Shown in pieces: positions 30,074-39,933 of a stretch of DNA of 64,000 nt. The position numbers were made by a program, and so were the translations under genes. This DNA comes from Pseudoponticoccus marisrubri (GTDB lineage Bacteria > Pseudomonadota > Alphaproteobacteria > Rhodobacterales > Rhodobacteraceae), in contig NZ_LPXO01000015.1 of the NCBI RefSeq assembly GCF_001482405.1, forward strand, positions 29,671-93,670. Reading direction: 5' to 3'. Below the pieces are notes generated by a model. The model was not told where the DNA came from. It worked only from the letters and a program-made list of their open reading frames with translations, and searched no databases. The number at the start of each line of letters is the position of its first letter. The first letter of the stretch is position 1.

Positions 30074-30493
30074 ATGCAAACAGAGTTCACCATCGCCACG
30101 CAGGGAGCCGGGCTTTACGAGATTACCGGTGACGTGGCGGATTGGGTGCGCGGTGACGGGCTGCTGACATTATTTGTCAGGCATACGTCCGCCTCGTTGC
30201 TGGTGCAGGAAAACGCGGATCCGGACGTGCAGGTGGATCTGGTGGCCTTCTTCCGCAGGCTCGTGCCGCCAACCACCGATCCGTCCATGTCCTACCTGAC
30301 CCATACGATCGAAGGCCCGGATGACATGCCGGCCCATATCAAGGCGGCGCTGCTGCCAGTGTCGCTGTCGATCCCCGTCCGCAATGGCCGCCTTGCTCTG
30401 GGCACCTGGCAGGGCATCTACCTGTTTGAGCATCGCGATGCACCTCATCGTCGACAGGTCGCGGCCCTTCTGATGCCGGTCGCGGCTTTGTGA
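30074..30493 (+). CDS. YjbQ family protein (UPF0047)
   Basis: The 139-residue protein has family signatures LFVRHTSASLLVQENADPDV, SYLTHTIEGPDDMPAHIKAAL and LALGTWQGIYLFEHRD. Family members are small trimeric proteins; some show weak thiamine-phosphate synthase activity in vitro, but the physiological role is unsettled. No thiamine gene is nearby. Confidence 0.88.
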   Translation: MQTEFTIATQGAGLYEITGDVADWVRGDGLLTLFVRHTSASLLVQENADPDVQVDLVAFFRRLVPPTTDPSMSYLTHTIEGPDDMPAHIKAALLPVSLSIPVRNGRLALGTWQGIYLFEHRDAPHRRQVAALLMPVAAL

Positions 30494-30604
30494 ACGAGCG
30501 GCCGGGGCGCCGGGCCGGGATGGCGGTATTCCTCCATAGGCGCGCACGGTCCGGTTTGGTACGTTATGGCGGAATTTCGCTGCCACGAAAGCCAAACCCT
30601 TGCC

Positions 30605-31354
30605 ATGACACGCGTAATCTCAGCTCGGATCATCGGGGCCTTCGCGCTCTTCTCTGCTGCGGCCGTGGGCGGTGCGGTGTTCGGCGTGCCGGAATACCTG
30701 GCGCGCCAGGCACTGGAAGCAGCCGAGAGCTGTCATGACCTGACCGAGCGTGACCGGCGCTGCCGCTTTGTCGGGGGGCCGCTCGAGATGGCCGGCGCGC
30801 CCGTCTTCATGGAGAATTTCCAGCAGGCCTTCCTGCCCACCCGCCAGCAGATCGATTTCGTCGACGCCAAGGGCGAGACCTGGACCGCGCCGCCGCGCAC
30901 GCTGACCGACGGGGCCTCGATCCCGACGATCTTCGCGCCGCTTGTGGGCGACCGGCAGAGCCGCGAATACCTGATCGCCGCCGCGCTGCACGATGCCTAT
31001 TGCGGGGTCGGCAACGAAGGGCTGGACACCTACTGGGCGCGGCCCTGGCAAGAGGTGCACCGCATGTTCTACGAGGCGCTGCTGGTCAATGGCACGCCGC
31101 CGCAGAAGGCCAAGCTGATGTTCGCCGCCGTCTACCTGGGCGGGCCGCGCTGGGATGATCCCGAGCGGGATTTGGGCGATGTGAGCGAGGCCGCGCTGCT
31201 GCAGGAGATGGAATGGTGCCTGGAATGGATCCGCACCGAGAACCCCAGCGCCGACGAGATCGAGGCGTGGATGGACGAGCGCGAAAAGGCCCTGAAGGAG
31301 GGCCGGCCCAGCGTGCCCGATTACATCGACGCCCATGATCCGCGCGGGCTTTGA
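30605..31354 (+). CDS. DUF1353 domain protein with N-terminal membrane anchor
   Basis: The ATG at 30605 gives 249 residues beginning with a hydrophobic segment (ISARIIGAFALFSAAAVGGAVFG) that may be a signal or anchor. The central part has DGASIPTIFAPLVG, AAALHDAYC and HRMFYEALLVNGTPPQKAKLMFAAV, which match DUF1353, a family found in phage and bacterial proteins with unknown activity. An in-frame ATG at 30566 is possible but has no ribosome binding site. The stop overlaps the next gene's start region. Confidence 0.75.
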   Translation: MTRVISARIIGAFALFSAAAVGGAVFGVPEYLARQALEAAESCHDLTERDRRCRFVGGPLEMAGAPVFMENFQQAFLPTRQQIDFVDAKGETWTAPPRTLTDGASIPTIFAPLVGDRQSREYLIAAALHDAYCGVGNEGLDTYWARPWQEVHRMFYEALLVNGTPPQKAKLMFAAVYLGGPRWDDPERDLGDVSEAALLQEMEWCLEWIRTENPSADEIEAWMDEREKALKEGRPSVPDYIDAHDPRGL

Positions 31355-31356
31355 GC

Positions 31357-32928
31357 GTGGCTGACCTGCAGGCTGCCAAGGCGACGGCCGATGACCTGAT
31401 CGCCGCCCGCGCCGGGGAGCTGTCCGACTGGTGTGCGCAGATCTTCGATTTTGCCGAACCGGCCTGGCGCGAATATCGCTCGGCCGACTGGTACGTGGAG
31501 CGGCTACGCGCCGAGGGGTTCGAGGTCGAGCCGGGTTCGGCCGGGATGCCCACGGCTTTCTGCGCGAACTGGTCCAACGGGGACGGGCCGCGCGTGGGCC
31601 TTTATGCCGAGTATGACGCGGTGCCGGGGAACTGCCAGGCGCCGCTGCCGCTGGCCGCGCCGCGCCCCGGGTTGGGACCGGCGGCGGCGGGCCATACCGA
31701 TCCGCATTCGGCGCTGGGGATCGGCGCGCTGGCCGGTCTGCTGGCGACCAAGGCGGCGATGCAGGCCCATGACATCCCCGGCACGCTGCAATTTACAGGC
31801 GAGCCGGCCGAGAAGGTGCGCGGCTCCAAGCCGATCCACGCGGCGGCGGGCTATTATGACGGGCTGGCGGCGATGCTGTCCTTCCACCCGTTCTACATGC
31901 TGCCGCTCTGCAACACGGTCCGCTGGGACACGCATTGCGGGGCGGCCTACAGTTTCGTCTATCGCTTCCGCTGCACCGCGCCCGAGCGGTGGGGCGCGCA
32001 GGACGGCGCGCCCATCCCGCAAAGCCATTCCGACATCCGCGCCCCCGGCGCCAATGATGCGCTGATGATGATGTACCAGGCGGGGCGCAGCTTGCGCGAC
32101 AGCATGTTACCGCATCGCGGCGGCTGGTCCGTCTCCGAGGCGATCCTTGCCACCGGGCAGGCCACGGCCGACAACCTGCCGGCGTTGCAGGCCGATCTGC
32201 AATACATGATCCGCGTGCCGGACCTGCAGATGGCCGAGCAGATCTCGGGGCAGTTGCACCGGCTGGCGCGGCAGGTGGCCGAGATGACCGGCTGCACGGT
32301 CGAGACGATCTGGGTCTCGAAATCCCGGCCGGGCCTGGCGAACCACGCCGTGGCGCGGCTGGCCTGGGAGGCGTTGCAAGAGGTCGGCCCCCCGGTCTGG
32401 GAGGCGCCCGCGCACGAGCTGGCCCGCAAGGTTCAGGCGGCCTGCGGGCAGCCGGCCGACGAGGCGCCGCTGATCGAGGCCTGCACCCGGCTGATCGACC
32501 CAGAAGAGGCCGAGGCGATCCTGCGCCGCGACCTGCCGCCGGCGCAGCGCAACAGCACCTCGGATGATTACACGGACATGAGCTGGCATTGCCCGACCGC
32601 CCGGATCTATATCGCGCGGCCGGCGCTGCGGGGTGGGCCCTATCCGCCCTGGGCGATGAACGCGCTGGCTGGCATGCCGGCGCTGATCGACCCGATGGTG
32701 CAGGTCGCGGGCCGCGTGCTGGCCCGCAGCGCGCTGCGGATCCTGACCGACGCCCCCGCCCGCGCCGCCGCATGGGAAGAATTCGAAGAGCGCCGCGCCG
32801 CCGCCGAAGATGTGCCGCCCCTGGCCGATTACCCGCCGCCGATCCACCTGCCTTGGCCCGAATATGTCGAGACGCGGCGCGGGCGGGACTGGCACATCCC
32901 CTCGCCCCCTTCGGGAGACGCAAGATGA
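31357..32928 (+). CDS. M20-family amidohydrolase (AbgB-like)
   Basis: This 523-residue protein resembles metal-dependent amidohydrolases of the p-aminobenzoyl-glutamate hydrolase type. It has the M20 core VGLYAEYDAVPG, GHTDPHSALGIGALAGLLA with likely metal-binding His residues, FTGEPAEKVRGSKPIH with the catalytic Glu, and a dimerisation insert. The natural substrate is not known. A GTG at 31357 or a TTG at 31351 could be the start, the latter overlapping the preceding stop. The final codons overlap the next ATG. Confidence 0.8.
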   Translation: MADLQAAKATADDLIAARAGELSDWCAQIFDFAEPAWREYRSADWYVERLRAEGFEVEPGSAGMPTAFCANWSNGDGPRVGLYAEYDAVPGNCQAPLPLAAPRPGLGPAAAGHTDPHSALGIGALAGLLATKAAMQAHDIPGTLQFTGEPAEKVRGSKPIHAAAGYYDGLAAMLSFHPFYMLPLCNTVRWDTHCGAAYSFVYRFRCTAPERWGAQDGAPIPQSHSDIRAPGANDALMMMYQAGRSLRDSMLPHRGGWSVSEAILATGQATADNLPALQADLQYMIRVPDLQMAEQISGQLHRLARQVAEMTGCTVETIWVSKSRPGLANHAVARLAWEALQEVGPPVWEAPAHELARKVQAACGQPADEAPLIEACTRLIDPEEAEAILRRDLPPAQRNSTSDDYTDMSWHCPTARIYIARPALRGGPYPPWAMNALAGMPALIDPMVQVAGRVLARSALRILTDAPARAAAWEEFEERRAAAEDVPPLADYPPPIHLPWPEYVETRRGRDWHIPSPPSGDAR

Positions 32929-33425
32929 TCCGTTCGCTCGCACTTTGCCTTGTCCTGGCCCCGCCCGCGCTGGCGCAATGCCCCGCAGAGCAGGCGTTCC
33001 TGTCCTGCCAGATCGGCGCCAACGGCAAGTGGCTGGAGGTCTGCGTCGCGGGCAGCCGGGTCGATTACCGCTATGGCGATACGCTCTGGTCGCCCGAGCT
33101 GCACCTGTCGGACCATGCGGCGCAGGTCGACTATCGCCCCTGGTCCGGCGTGGGGCGCACCATCTTCGAAGAGGTGCGCTTCATCAATGGCAGCTATGAA
33201 TACCGCGTGCACGGGGCGCTGGAGCGCGCCTTGACCGCCGGCCAGACCGACCGTGCCTCGGGCGGGGTCGAGGTTTACAAGGGCGGCGCCCGCATCGCCG
33301 CGCTGGATTGCGCACCGCAGGCCACGCTGTTCGGCTGGAGCACGGCGCTGTCGGATGCGAAATGGGCCGCCGGGCTGAAATGGAACCCGGGCACCGGCAC
33401 CTGGCAGCCGCGCGGCGGAAACTGA
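32925..33425 (+). CDS. Secreted protein of unknown function
   Basis: A 166-residue product with an N-terminal signal peptide (MIRSLALCLVLAPPALAQ). The mature domain has three further cysteines (CPAEQAFLSCQ, LEVCVAG, LDCAPQ) and is rich in strands (SRVDYRYGDTLWSPELHL). I recognise no family with certainty. GGGAGACGC precedes the ATG, which overlaps the stop of the amidohydrolase gene by four bases, so the two are co-translated. Confidence 0.7.
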   Translation: MIRSLALCLVLAPPALAQCPAEQAFLSCQIGANGKWLEVCVAGSRVDYRYGDTLWSPELHLSDHAAQVDYRPWSGVGRTIFEEVRFINGSYEYRVHGALERALTAGQTDRASGGVEVYKGGARIAALDCAPQATLFGWSTALSDAKWAAGLKWNPGTGTWQPRGGN

Positions 33426-33659
33426 GTCCCGCGCGCCACGGCGCGCCTCTCCCTGATCTTGCGGCGACAATTGCCCCCTACCCAAATTATGGGCGAGATC
33501 CTATAGTGGCTGTGGATAAGGTGGGGGCCAACCCCATCTCTGCATGTGCCGCGTGCGGGCCCGGGACAGGCCTGCCCATCCGCGCATGACCCAACGATAA
33601 CAGGCGGGGCGCGGGCACAGACGCTCCCCGAGGCAGAGACGAATAGGGGGGACAGGCCC

Positions 33660-34127
33660 ATGCGCTGCCCGTTTTGCGGAAACATCGACACACAGGTGAA
33701 GGATTCCCGGCCGGCCGAGGATCACGTCTCGATCCGGCGGCGACGCTTCTGCCCGGCCTGCGGCGGGCGCTTCACCACCTATGAACGGGTCCAGCTGCGC
33801 GACCTCGTGGTCATCAAGTCCAACGGGCGGCGCGAGGATTTCGACCGCGACAAGCTGGAGCGGTCGATCCGGATCGCGCTGCAAAAGCGCCCGATCGAGC
33901 CCGAGCGCATGGACCAGATGATCTCGGGCATCGTGCGGCGGCTGGAAAGCATGGGCGAGACCGACATCCCCTCCAAGCTGATCGGCGAGATCGTGATGGA
34001 GGCGCTGGCCCGGATCGACACGGTCGCCTATGTGCGCTTTGCCAGCGTCTACAAGAATTTCCAGGCGGCGGACGATTTCGACAAGTTCGTCAGCGAGCTG
34101 CGCCCCGAGACACCGGCGCGCAAGTGA
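33660..34127 (+). CDS. nrdR: Transcriptional repressor NrdR
   Basis: NrdR represses ribonucleotide reductase genes in response to bound ATP/dATP. The 155-residue protein has a zinc ribbon (Cys3, Cys6, Cys31, Cys34 in MRCPFCGN and [13 protein letters not shown]) and an ATP-cone domain starting near [16 protein letters not shown]. No ribonucleotide reductase gene is in the window. Its stop overlaps the GTG of ribD by four bases, a common pairing. Confidence 0.96.
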   Translation: MRCPFCGNIDTQVKDSRPAEDHVSIRRRRFCPACGGRFTTYERVQLRDLVVIKSNGRREDFDRDKLERSIRIALQKRPIEPERMDQMISGIVRRLESMGETDIPSKLIGEIVMEALARIDTVAYVRFASVYKNFQAADDFDKFVSELRPETPARK

Positions 34128-35218
34128 CCGGGACGGATGCGCGCCACATGGCCCACGCGCTGCGGTTGGGCCGTCGCGGGATGGGCCAGTGCTGGCCCAA
34201 CCCGGCCGTGGGCTGCGTCATCGTGCAGGGCGATCACGTGGTCGGGCGCGGCTGGACCCAACCCGGCGGACGCCCCCATGCCGAGACCGAGGCGCTGGCC
34301 ATGGCAGGGTCCGCGGCGCGGGGCGCCACCGCCTATGTCACGCTGGAGCCCTGTTCCCATCACGGCCAGACCCCACCCTGCACGGACGCGTTGATCGCGG
34401 CCGGCATCGCGCGCGTGGTCGCGCCCATCCCGGACAATGATCCGCGCGTCTCGGGGCAGGGCTTCGAGACGCTGCGCAAGCATGGTGTGCAGGTCACGAC
34501 CGGGGTTGGCGCCGAAGAGGCGCTGGCCGATCACGCGGGCTTTTTCCTGCGCATGTCGCAGGGCCGGCCCTGGGTCACGCTGAAACTCGCACTCAGCCTC
34601 GACGGGCGCATCGCCACCGCCACGGGCGAGAGCCGCTGGATCACCGGCCCGGAGGCGCGCCGTGCCGTGCATGCGTTGCGCGCCCGGCATGATGCGGTGA
34701 TGGTGGGCGCCGGTACGGCGCGCAGCGACGACCCCGAACTGACCGTGCGCGGCTTCGGCCCGCACCGCCAGCCGGTGCGCATCGTCGTCTCACGCCTGCT
34801 GGACGTGCCCTTGATGAGCAAGCTGGCCCGCAGCGCGCAGGAGGTGCCGGTCTGGCTCTGCCATGGCGCCGAGGCGCGGGCCGAGCTCAAATCCGCCTGG
34901 GACGGGCTGGGCGCGCGGCTGCTGGCCTGCCCGATCACCGCAGGGCGGGTGGATCCGCATGCGCTGCTGCAGGCCTTGGGCGCGCAGGGGCTGACCCGGG
35001 TTTTCTGCGAGGGCGGCGGGCAGCTGGCCGCCTCGCTGCTGGCCGCGGATCTGGTGGACGAGCTGGTGGTCTTCTCGGCCGGCATGATGCTGGGCGCCGA
35101 GGGTCATCCCGGAATCGGCGCGCTGGGGGTCGAGACGCTGGCCGAGGCGCCGTGCTTTGCGCTGGTCGATGTGAAGGTCGCGGGCGGTGACACCTGCCAT
35201 GTGTGGCGACGGTCGTAA
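34124..35218 (+). CDS. ribD: Bifunctional riboflavin biosynthesis deaminase/reductase RibD
   Basis: RibD performs the deamination and reduction steps after GTP cyclohydrolase II in riboflavin synthesis. The 364 residues comprise a zinc deaminase domain (HAE at residues 52-54, [12 protein letters not shown] with Cys77 and Cys86) and a C-terminal reductase domain ([29 protein letters not shown]). The GTG start overlaps nrdR. The next riboflavin gene on this strand, ribE, is 4.8 kb away beyond a capsule gene set. Confidence 0.95.
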   Translation: MTGTDARHMAHALRLGRRGMGQCWPNPAVGCVIVQGDHVVGRGWTQPGGRPHAETEALAMAGSAARGATAYVTLEPCSHHGQTPPCTDALIAAGIARVVAPIPDNDPRVSGQGFETLRKHGVQVTTGVGAEEALADHAGFFLRMSQGRPWVTLKLALSLDGRIATATGESRWITGPEARRAVHALRARHDAVMVGAGTARSDDPELTVRGFGPHRQPVRIVVSRLLDVPLMSKLARSAQEVPVWLCHGAEARAELKSAWDGLGARLLACPITAGRVDPHALLQALGAQGLTRVFCEGGGQLAASLLAADLVDELVVFSAGMMLGAEGHPGIGALGVETLAEAPCFALVDVKVAGGDTCHVWRRS

Positions 35219-35329
35219 ATCGGCTGATCTGCCAGAGGGTTGCGCGCCGCGGCTCATCTGACCGGGTATTCGCAAGCGCAAGCTGTGGACAAGCCGGGGT
35301 CTTGTCGTATTCCAAGGGATTGCGTGCGA

Positions 35330-35352
35330 CTGTTGAGATGGCCTCTCAACAG
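35330..35352. terminator. Perfect 9-bp hairpin between convergent ribD and kpsC
   Basis: CTGTTGAGA (35330-35338) and TCTCAACAG (35344-35352) flank a five-base loop, three bases from the kpsC stop codon. Neither side has a T-run. It is well placed as a shared 3'-end element for the converging genes. Confidence 0.45.
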
Positions 35353-35355
35353 GGC

Positions 35356-37374
35356 CTATCGGCGCCAGAGATGCGCCCGGCTGGCCAGCAGACCCTGCAG
35401 TTTCGACAGGCTCCGGTTGAACGGGCCGGGGGCCGGGATCTGGTCATGTTCCAGCCGGTCGACCACCACCTCGACCGGGCAGGCCGTGCCCGTCACCGGG
35501 TCGAAATAGCGCGGGTAGTCGATCAGCGCCGCGTGGGCCAGCGCCTCGAGCGAGGGGCGCGGACCGGAGAGGCGCCGCGCCGGAACCGGGCCGAGATCGC
35601 GGGTCAGCCCCCAGCCGGCATAGAAGGGCGCGCCCAGCGTGGTCACGCGACAACCGCGCAGGAGCGCCTCGAACCCGGTGAGCGAGGTCAGGGTCCAGAC
35701 CTCGTCCACCTGCCGCAGCAACGCGCCCATGTCGCCGCCCCGCAGCACCGTGTCGGCCCAGTGCTCGGGCGTGTCGACCGCGCCCGTGCGCAGCCCGGCC
35801 TCGACATCCGGATGCGGTTTCCAGATGACATGCGCTGCAGGGTGCTCTTGCCGGACGCGGGCCAGAAGCGCGGCGTTGGAGGTCATCTCGGGGCTGCCGG
35901 TGAGGATCGAGGCGTCATCCTCCACCTGCCCGGGCACGAGGATGCGCAGCCCGTCGGGGAATGTGGGCAATTCTCCGGACAGGTTGTATTTGGACAAGTT
36001 CTTGGCGGTCAGACGTCCGATCAGCCGGGTCACACGTTCGAATTGGTCAGGCCGCAGGTCGGTTGCGCGGGCGCGGATCAGCGCCTCAAGCCGCGAGGGG
36101 CGGCGCGGATCGTAGTAGATCCCGTCCGGATCCAGCACCAGCGAGAGCGGCGGGACCAGTTCGGCGCCCAGCCCGCGCGAGCGCAGGAAACCGTCCTCGA
36201 CCCGCGTGGCCCCCTCGGGCGCGCGCCCGGCCCATGCCATGTGGCCACGGCCCTGCGCGCGGGCGGCCATGGCCGCCTTGTCCACATCATCCTCGAACCG
36301 TATCCGCTTGTGCTGTCCGAAAAAGCGCTGCAGCGGCTGCCTTTTCCACAGGCGCATACCTGAGGCGATCCAGCCGGTGCGGTCCTCGCGCCAAGCACGG
36401 CTGCGTGCCTCGAGCGTGGCAAGCACCTGCTCCACCGGGCACAGCCGGTCATGATAGGGGTCATACCAGCGCGGGTAGAGCAGCATGGCCCCGGCAAATA
36501 GCTGCGCGCGGGTCAGGGAGCGGCGGCGGCGGGCAAAGACCTCTTCATCCTGCGTCAGCCCCCAGCCGGCATAGAACGGCCCGCCGAAGACGCGCGGGCG
36601 ATGCCCGGCAAGGATCGCCTCGAACCCCATCTGTGAGGAGACGGTATAGACCGCGACGGCCCCCTCCAGCAGCAGCCAGGGGGAGAGCGGCCCGTCATGC
36701 AGCGTCACGCCGTCCGTTGCATCGCCGGGTTCGAAATGGCCGGGGCGATGGCCCGCGGCGGTCTCGGGATGGGTCTTGATCAGGATGCGCGCGCCGGGGT
36801 TTTCTTCACGCGCGACGAAAAGCATCTCGAGGAAGCGCGCCCGATCTGCCCCGCTGGCGCGGACCGAGGCATCGCCGCGCGTCTGGTCGATCACGAGGAC
36901 ATAGCCGGGGGCGGGTGGCTCCAGATCGGTGCGCGTGGCTGAGTATTTGCTCAGGTGGCCCGCCCGCATCCGCGCCATGGCGCCGCGCGCCCGGTCGAGC
37001 AGGGCGGTGTCGTCGAAGGGATGGTCCCGCAGCAGGGTTTCGAGGTCCGAGGGGCCGCGCGGATCGAAATGCAGGCCCGTATGGTCGATCAGAAGGCCCA
37101 GCGGCGGCTCGCCCGTGCGGCCGGGGTGCAGCGAGCGGAGGAAGGCATCCTCCAGCCGGACCAGCGGCACGTCGCGCCGCGCCGCCACGGCCTCGCCCCG
37201 CGCGGCATAGGGTGACTGGCCCCAGACGCCCACAAGGTCATCGGGGCCGGGCAGGCCCAGCGAAACGCGATAGCCCGACAGCGCGAGGATCCGGCGCAGC
37301 CGCGCCTGCCGCGCCAGCCCGGCGGCATAGACGAAAAGACGCCGGGAAGCGGGCTTCCCGGCGTCCTGTGCCAT
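35356..37374 (-). CDS. kpsC: Capsule polysaccharide export/biosynthesis protein KpsC
   Basis: KpsC in group 2 capsule systems is a dual beta-Kdo transferase that builds the lipid-linked Kdo linker. The 672-residue protein contains two similar halves, visible as LEDAFLRSLHPG...DHTGLHFDPRGPSDLE near residue 74 and VEDGFLRSRGLG...DPDGIYYDPRRPSRLE in the second half, each followed by an SKYN/SKYS segment and a FYAGWGLT motif. The ATG at 37374 is the only ATG in the right place, but a perfect terminator-like hairpin covers codons 4-13. It follows the Wza/KpsD-like gene by 17 bp. Confidence 0.85.
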   Translation of the reverse strand: MAQDAGKPASRRLFVYAAGLARQARLRRILALSGYRVSLGLPGPDDLVGVWGQSPYAARGEAVAARRDVPLVRLEDAFLRSLHPGRTGEPPLGLLIDHTGLHFDPRGPSDLETLLRDHPFDDTALLDRARGAMARMRAGHLSKYSATRTDLEPPAPGYVLVIDQTRGDASVRASGADRARFLEMLFVAREENPGARILIKTHPETAAGHRPGHFEPGDATDGVTLHDGPLSPWLLLEGAVAVYTVSSQMGFEAILAGHRPRVFGGPFYAGWGLTQDEEVFARRRRSLTRAQLFAGAMLLYPRWYDPYHDRLCPVEQVLATLEARSRAWREDRTGWIASGMRLWKRQPLQRFFGQHKRIRFEDDVDKAAMAARAQGRGHMAWAGRAPEGATRVEDGFLRSRGLGAELVPPLSLVLDPDGIYYDPRRPSRLEALIRARATDLRPDQFERVTRLIGRLTAKNLSKYNLSGELPTFPDGLRILVPGQVEDDASILTGSPEMTSNAALLARVRQEHPAAHVIWKPHPDVEAGLRTGAVDTPEHWADTVLRGGDMGALLRQVDEVWTLTSLTGFEALLRGCRVTTLGAPFYAGWGLTRDLGPVPARRLSGPRPSLEALAHAALIDYPRYFDPVTGTACPVEVVVDRLEHDQIPAPGPFNRSLSKLQGLLASRAHLWRR
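37330..37365 (-). terminator. Perfect intrinsic terminator overlapping the kpsC 5' end
   Basis: GACGCCGGGAAGC (37338-37350) and GCTTCCCGGCGTC (37353-37365) pair without mismatch, separated by two bases, and on the minus strand the hairpin is followed by TTTT (37337-37334). It looks like a textbook Rho-independent terminator for the upstream Wza/KpsD-like gene, yet it lies inside the kpsC reading frame. Confidence 0.75.
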
Positions 37375-37391
37375 GGGATCGGCGTGCAAGA

Positions 37392-38546
37392 TCAGCCGCC
37401 CGTCCCGCCACCGACCGAGTCGGCGATCGAGGTCAGCGTGCTGACGGTGCCGAGCGATCCGGTGAGCGCCGCGATCGTCTTGTCCCACTGGGTGAAGGGC
37501 GCCTCGGTCACGTAGAGCGTGTCCTGATCGCGGATCACGAAGTCGCGCGCCATGAACATGCCGTTCGGCTCGGTCAGGTCGAGCACGTAAACCATGCGCT
37601 GCGCGCCGATCAGGTCGTCGCGGCCCAGCACCTGGTTGGCGATGTCGGCCGGCTCGTTGCGGAACACGAAGACGCCGGTCGGGTCGGCCGTGGCCGAAAG
37701 CAGCCCGCCCACCGTGGCGATGGCCTCGACCGCCGAGATCGACTGCGATTCGAAGGGCACGCGCGCCTGCGTGCCGGTGGCCCCGAGCGCGGTGAAGCTG
37801 CGGGTGTCCTCTTCGACGAGGATGCGGTCGCCGCCGCGCAGCGCGATGTCGAATTGCGGCTGCTTGTAGAGGTCCTGGAACCAGATCGTCTCGGCATGAT
37901 CGCCGCGCAGCACCTTGATCTGGGCGATCTCGGGCTCGATCGTGATGCCGCCGGCGCGGGCCAGCATCGAGGACAGCGTCCGCGTCGGCCGCTCGATCGC
38001 GTAGACGCCCTGGCCGCCCACGGCGCCGACAAGGCTGACGGTCGAGCCATCGCCTGCGATGCGGCGCACCTGCACCTGCGGGTCGGGGGTCTGGTCTTCC
38101 AGCTTGGTGGTGATGATGCGGCGGATCGCTTCGGGCGTGTTGCCGGCGGCGCGGATGCGGCCGGCGTAAGGCACGAAGATGAAGCCCGCCCCGTCGACCT
38201 GCACCTCTTCGAGGATGGTGGAATTCGTCGCTTCGGCCGCGAGCAGCCCGTCATCGACGTTTTCCCAGATCGTCAGGCCCAGCGTGTCGCCGGGGCGGAT
38301 CGTGTCCGATCCCAGCACGCCGGCATTGCGGAAGCCTTCGGAAAAGCCGAGCGCGGGCACCACGGCGGTGGCGCGGGTGACGCGGTCATTGACGGAGACG
38401 ATGAAGCTGTCGCCCTCGCGCTGGACGGAGCCGGCAAAGATTTCTCGTTTGTTGGGGCCAACGCGCGGCAGGCCGCAAGATGCCAGAATCGACACCGCGG
38501 CCAGCAAGGCGACGGAACGCGCCCACCGGGAGGGGGAGTGTTTCAC
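37392..38546 (-). CDS. Wza/KpsD-like polysaccharide export lipoprotein
   Basis: The GTG start at 38546 with GAGGAGACC upstream gives 384 residues; a longer open frame to 38699 is unsupported. A lipobox ILASCG (Cys24) marks an outer-membrane lipoprotein. The export domain shows RPGDTLGLTIWENVDD and DGAGFIFVPYAGRIRAAGNTP, followed by soluble ligand-binding SLBB-type segments (LVGAVGGQGVYAIERPTRTLSSMLARAGG). It should form the outer-membrane exit for the capsule. No KpsM, KpsT or KpsE gene is in the window. Confidence 0.85.
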   Translation of the reverse strand: MKHSPSRWARSVALLAAVSILASCGLPRVGPNKREIFAGSVQREGDSFIVSVNDRVTRATAVVPALGFSEGFRNAGVLGSDTIRPGDTLGLTIWENVDDGLLAAEATNSTILEEVQVDGAGFIFVPYAGRIRAAGNTPEAIRRIITTKLEDQTPDPQVQVRRIAGDGSTVSLVGAVGGQGVYAIERPTRTLSSMLARAGGITIEPEIAQIKVLRGDHAETIWFQDLYKQPQFDIALRGGDRILVEEDTRSFTALGATGTQARVPFESQSISAVEAIATVGGLLSATADPTGVFVFRNEPADIANQVLGRDDLIGAQRMVYVLDLTEPNGMFMARDFVIRDQDTLYVTEAPFTQWDKTIAALTGSLGTVSTLTSIADSVGGGTGG

Positions 38547-38640
38547 TGCTCGGTCTCCTCGACCTGTATTGTCTGCCTCAAGTTTTTCTTTCAACGTACC
38601 GTGAGGTCGAGAAAAATGCCAGCGCCGCGTTCCGCGCCCC

Positions 38641-39933
38641 TCAGTGCACGACGCGCAACTGTTGCCTTGGCGCCGCGGTGCCGTGCTTGAGCGCATCATA
38701 GGGATCGTCCGGCGACAGCATCATGTCGACCACCTGGCGCAGCAGCTGGCGCCGCCCGCGGGCCGAGTAGAAGCCGCCGGGCAGCTGCGAGGTCTCCAGC
38801 AGGTAGCGGCGGTAATCCTTGTAGGCGCGGTTGTCCGGCCGGGCCGGCATGGCGAAGAATTCCGCCAGCGGCTGCGAGGAGACGAATTCCGGCTTCGCAT
38901 AGACGGCGTCGCCGAACACCTTGAGCGGGATGCCCCGCCACAGCACCTGCTGTGCCGCGGTGGAATTCACCGTGACGGCCGTGCGCGCATCGTTGAGCAG
39001 CTGCGCCAGCTTGCCGCCGCGCACGTAATGCACCCGGTCGGCCACGCCGTGGCGCCGCGCCGCGTCGCGGATCGCACGATGCAGCCCGCCGCGGCCATCC
39101 TCCAGCGGATGCGCCTTGAAGACAAGGTGATGGTGACCGGGCGCACCCTGGGCAAAGCCCTCGATCACGAGGTCCACGAATTCCGACTGGCGCCGGAAGG
39201 GCGAATGGCGCTGGAAGCTGGAATCATGCTCCAGCTGCATCAGCGCGAGGTGATAGGGAAAGCCGCCCAGACGGATGCGCTGGGTCGCGACCACCCGGTC
39301 GAGATAGCTGACCGGCATCAACAGCAGCCGGCGCAGGTAGAGCAGGAATTCCTGGAACACGGTCATCGACCGGTGCGGCTGGAACTGGCGATAGTCGCCG
39401 TTCCGGAACATGACGAACCAGTGATAGAGCGCGCCGTAGAAGATGTGCTGGCGCATGTCGCCCCAATGCCCCGGGGGCAGGGGGGCCTCCATGTCGGACA
39501 GCTCCAGCGCCTTCTGCATCTGCCGCACGCTCATCCGCATCAGCCGCGAATGCCCGTTCGATCCGCCGCGCTCATAGGTGACCCAGTAGGGCCGCATGTA
39601 GCCTTCCTCGAAGACATGGATGCGCAACCCGCGCTTGCGGGCCTCTTCGACCGCCTCGGCATGGACGGGGCGCACGTCGCCATAGAGCACGATGTCGGTG
39701 ACCTGTTTCTCGGTCACGATCTCGGCGAAGCGCGCGCGCCAGTTCTCTTGCGTGCCGCGATAGGGGATGTAGCTGCGCGGGTGGAACCAGAAGGCGCGGT
39801 CGCCGGCATTGAAGCCCACCCGCCAGACCGCCGCCCCCGTCTTGCGCAGCATGCGCCCGAGACGGTGGAAGAAAGGTCCGTGGGGGCCCTGCAGGAACAG
39901 GAACACCCTTTGCTGGCCGGTTGCGCTTGTCAT
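38641..39933 (-). CDS. kpsS: Capsule polysaccharide protein KpsS
   Basis: KpsS adds the first Kdo residue to the lipid acceptor of group 2 capsules and works with KpsC. The 430-residue protein shows VFLFLQGPHGPFFHRLGRML at its start, VFEEGYMRPYWVTYERGG, FKAHPLEDGRGGLHRAI and VTVNSTAAQQVLWRGIPLKVFG, all typical landmarks. It is the first gene of a minus-strand set kpsS-(wza/kpsD-like)-kpsC and is divergent from ribE, 94 bp away. Confidence 0.88.
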   Translation of the reverse strand: MTSATGQQRVFLFLQGPHGPFFHRLGRMLRKTGAAVWRVGFNAGDRAFWFHPRSYIPYRGTQENWRARFAEIVTEKQVTDIVLYGDVRPVHAEAVEEARKRGLRIHVFEEGYMRPYWVTYERGGSNGHSRLMRMSVRQMQKALELSDMEAPLPPGHWGDMRQHIFYGALYHWFVMFRNGDYRQFQPHRSMTVFQEFLLYLRRLLLMPVSYLDRVVATQRIRLGGFPYHLALMQLEHDSSFQRHSPFRRQSEFVDLVIEGFAQGAPGHHHLVFKAHPLEDGRGGLHRAIRDAARRHGVADRVHYVRGGKLAQLLNDARTAVTVNSTAAQQVLWRGIPLKVFGDAVYAKPEFVSSQPLAEFFAMPARPDNRAYKDYRRYLLETSQLPGGFYSARGRRQLLRQVVDMMLSPDDPYDALKHGTAAPRQQLRVVH

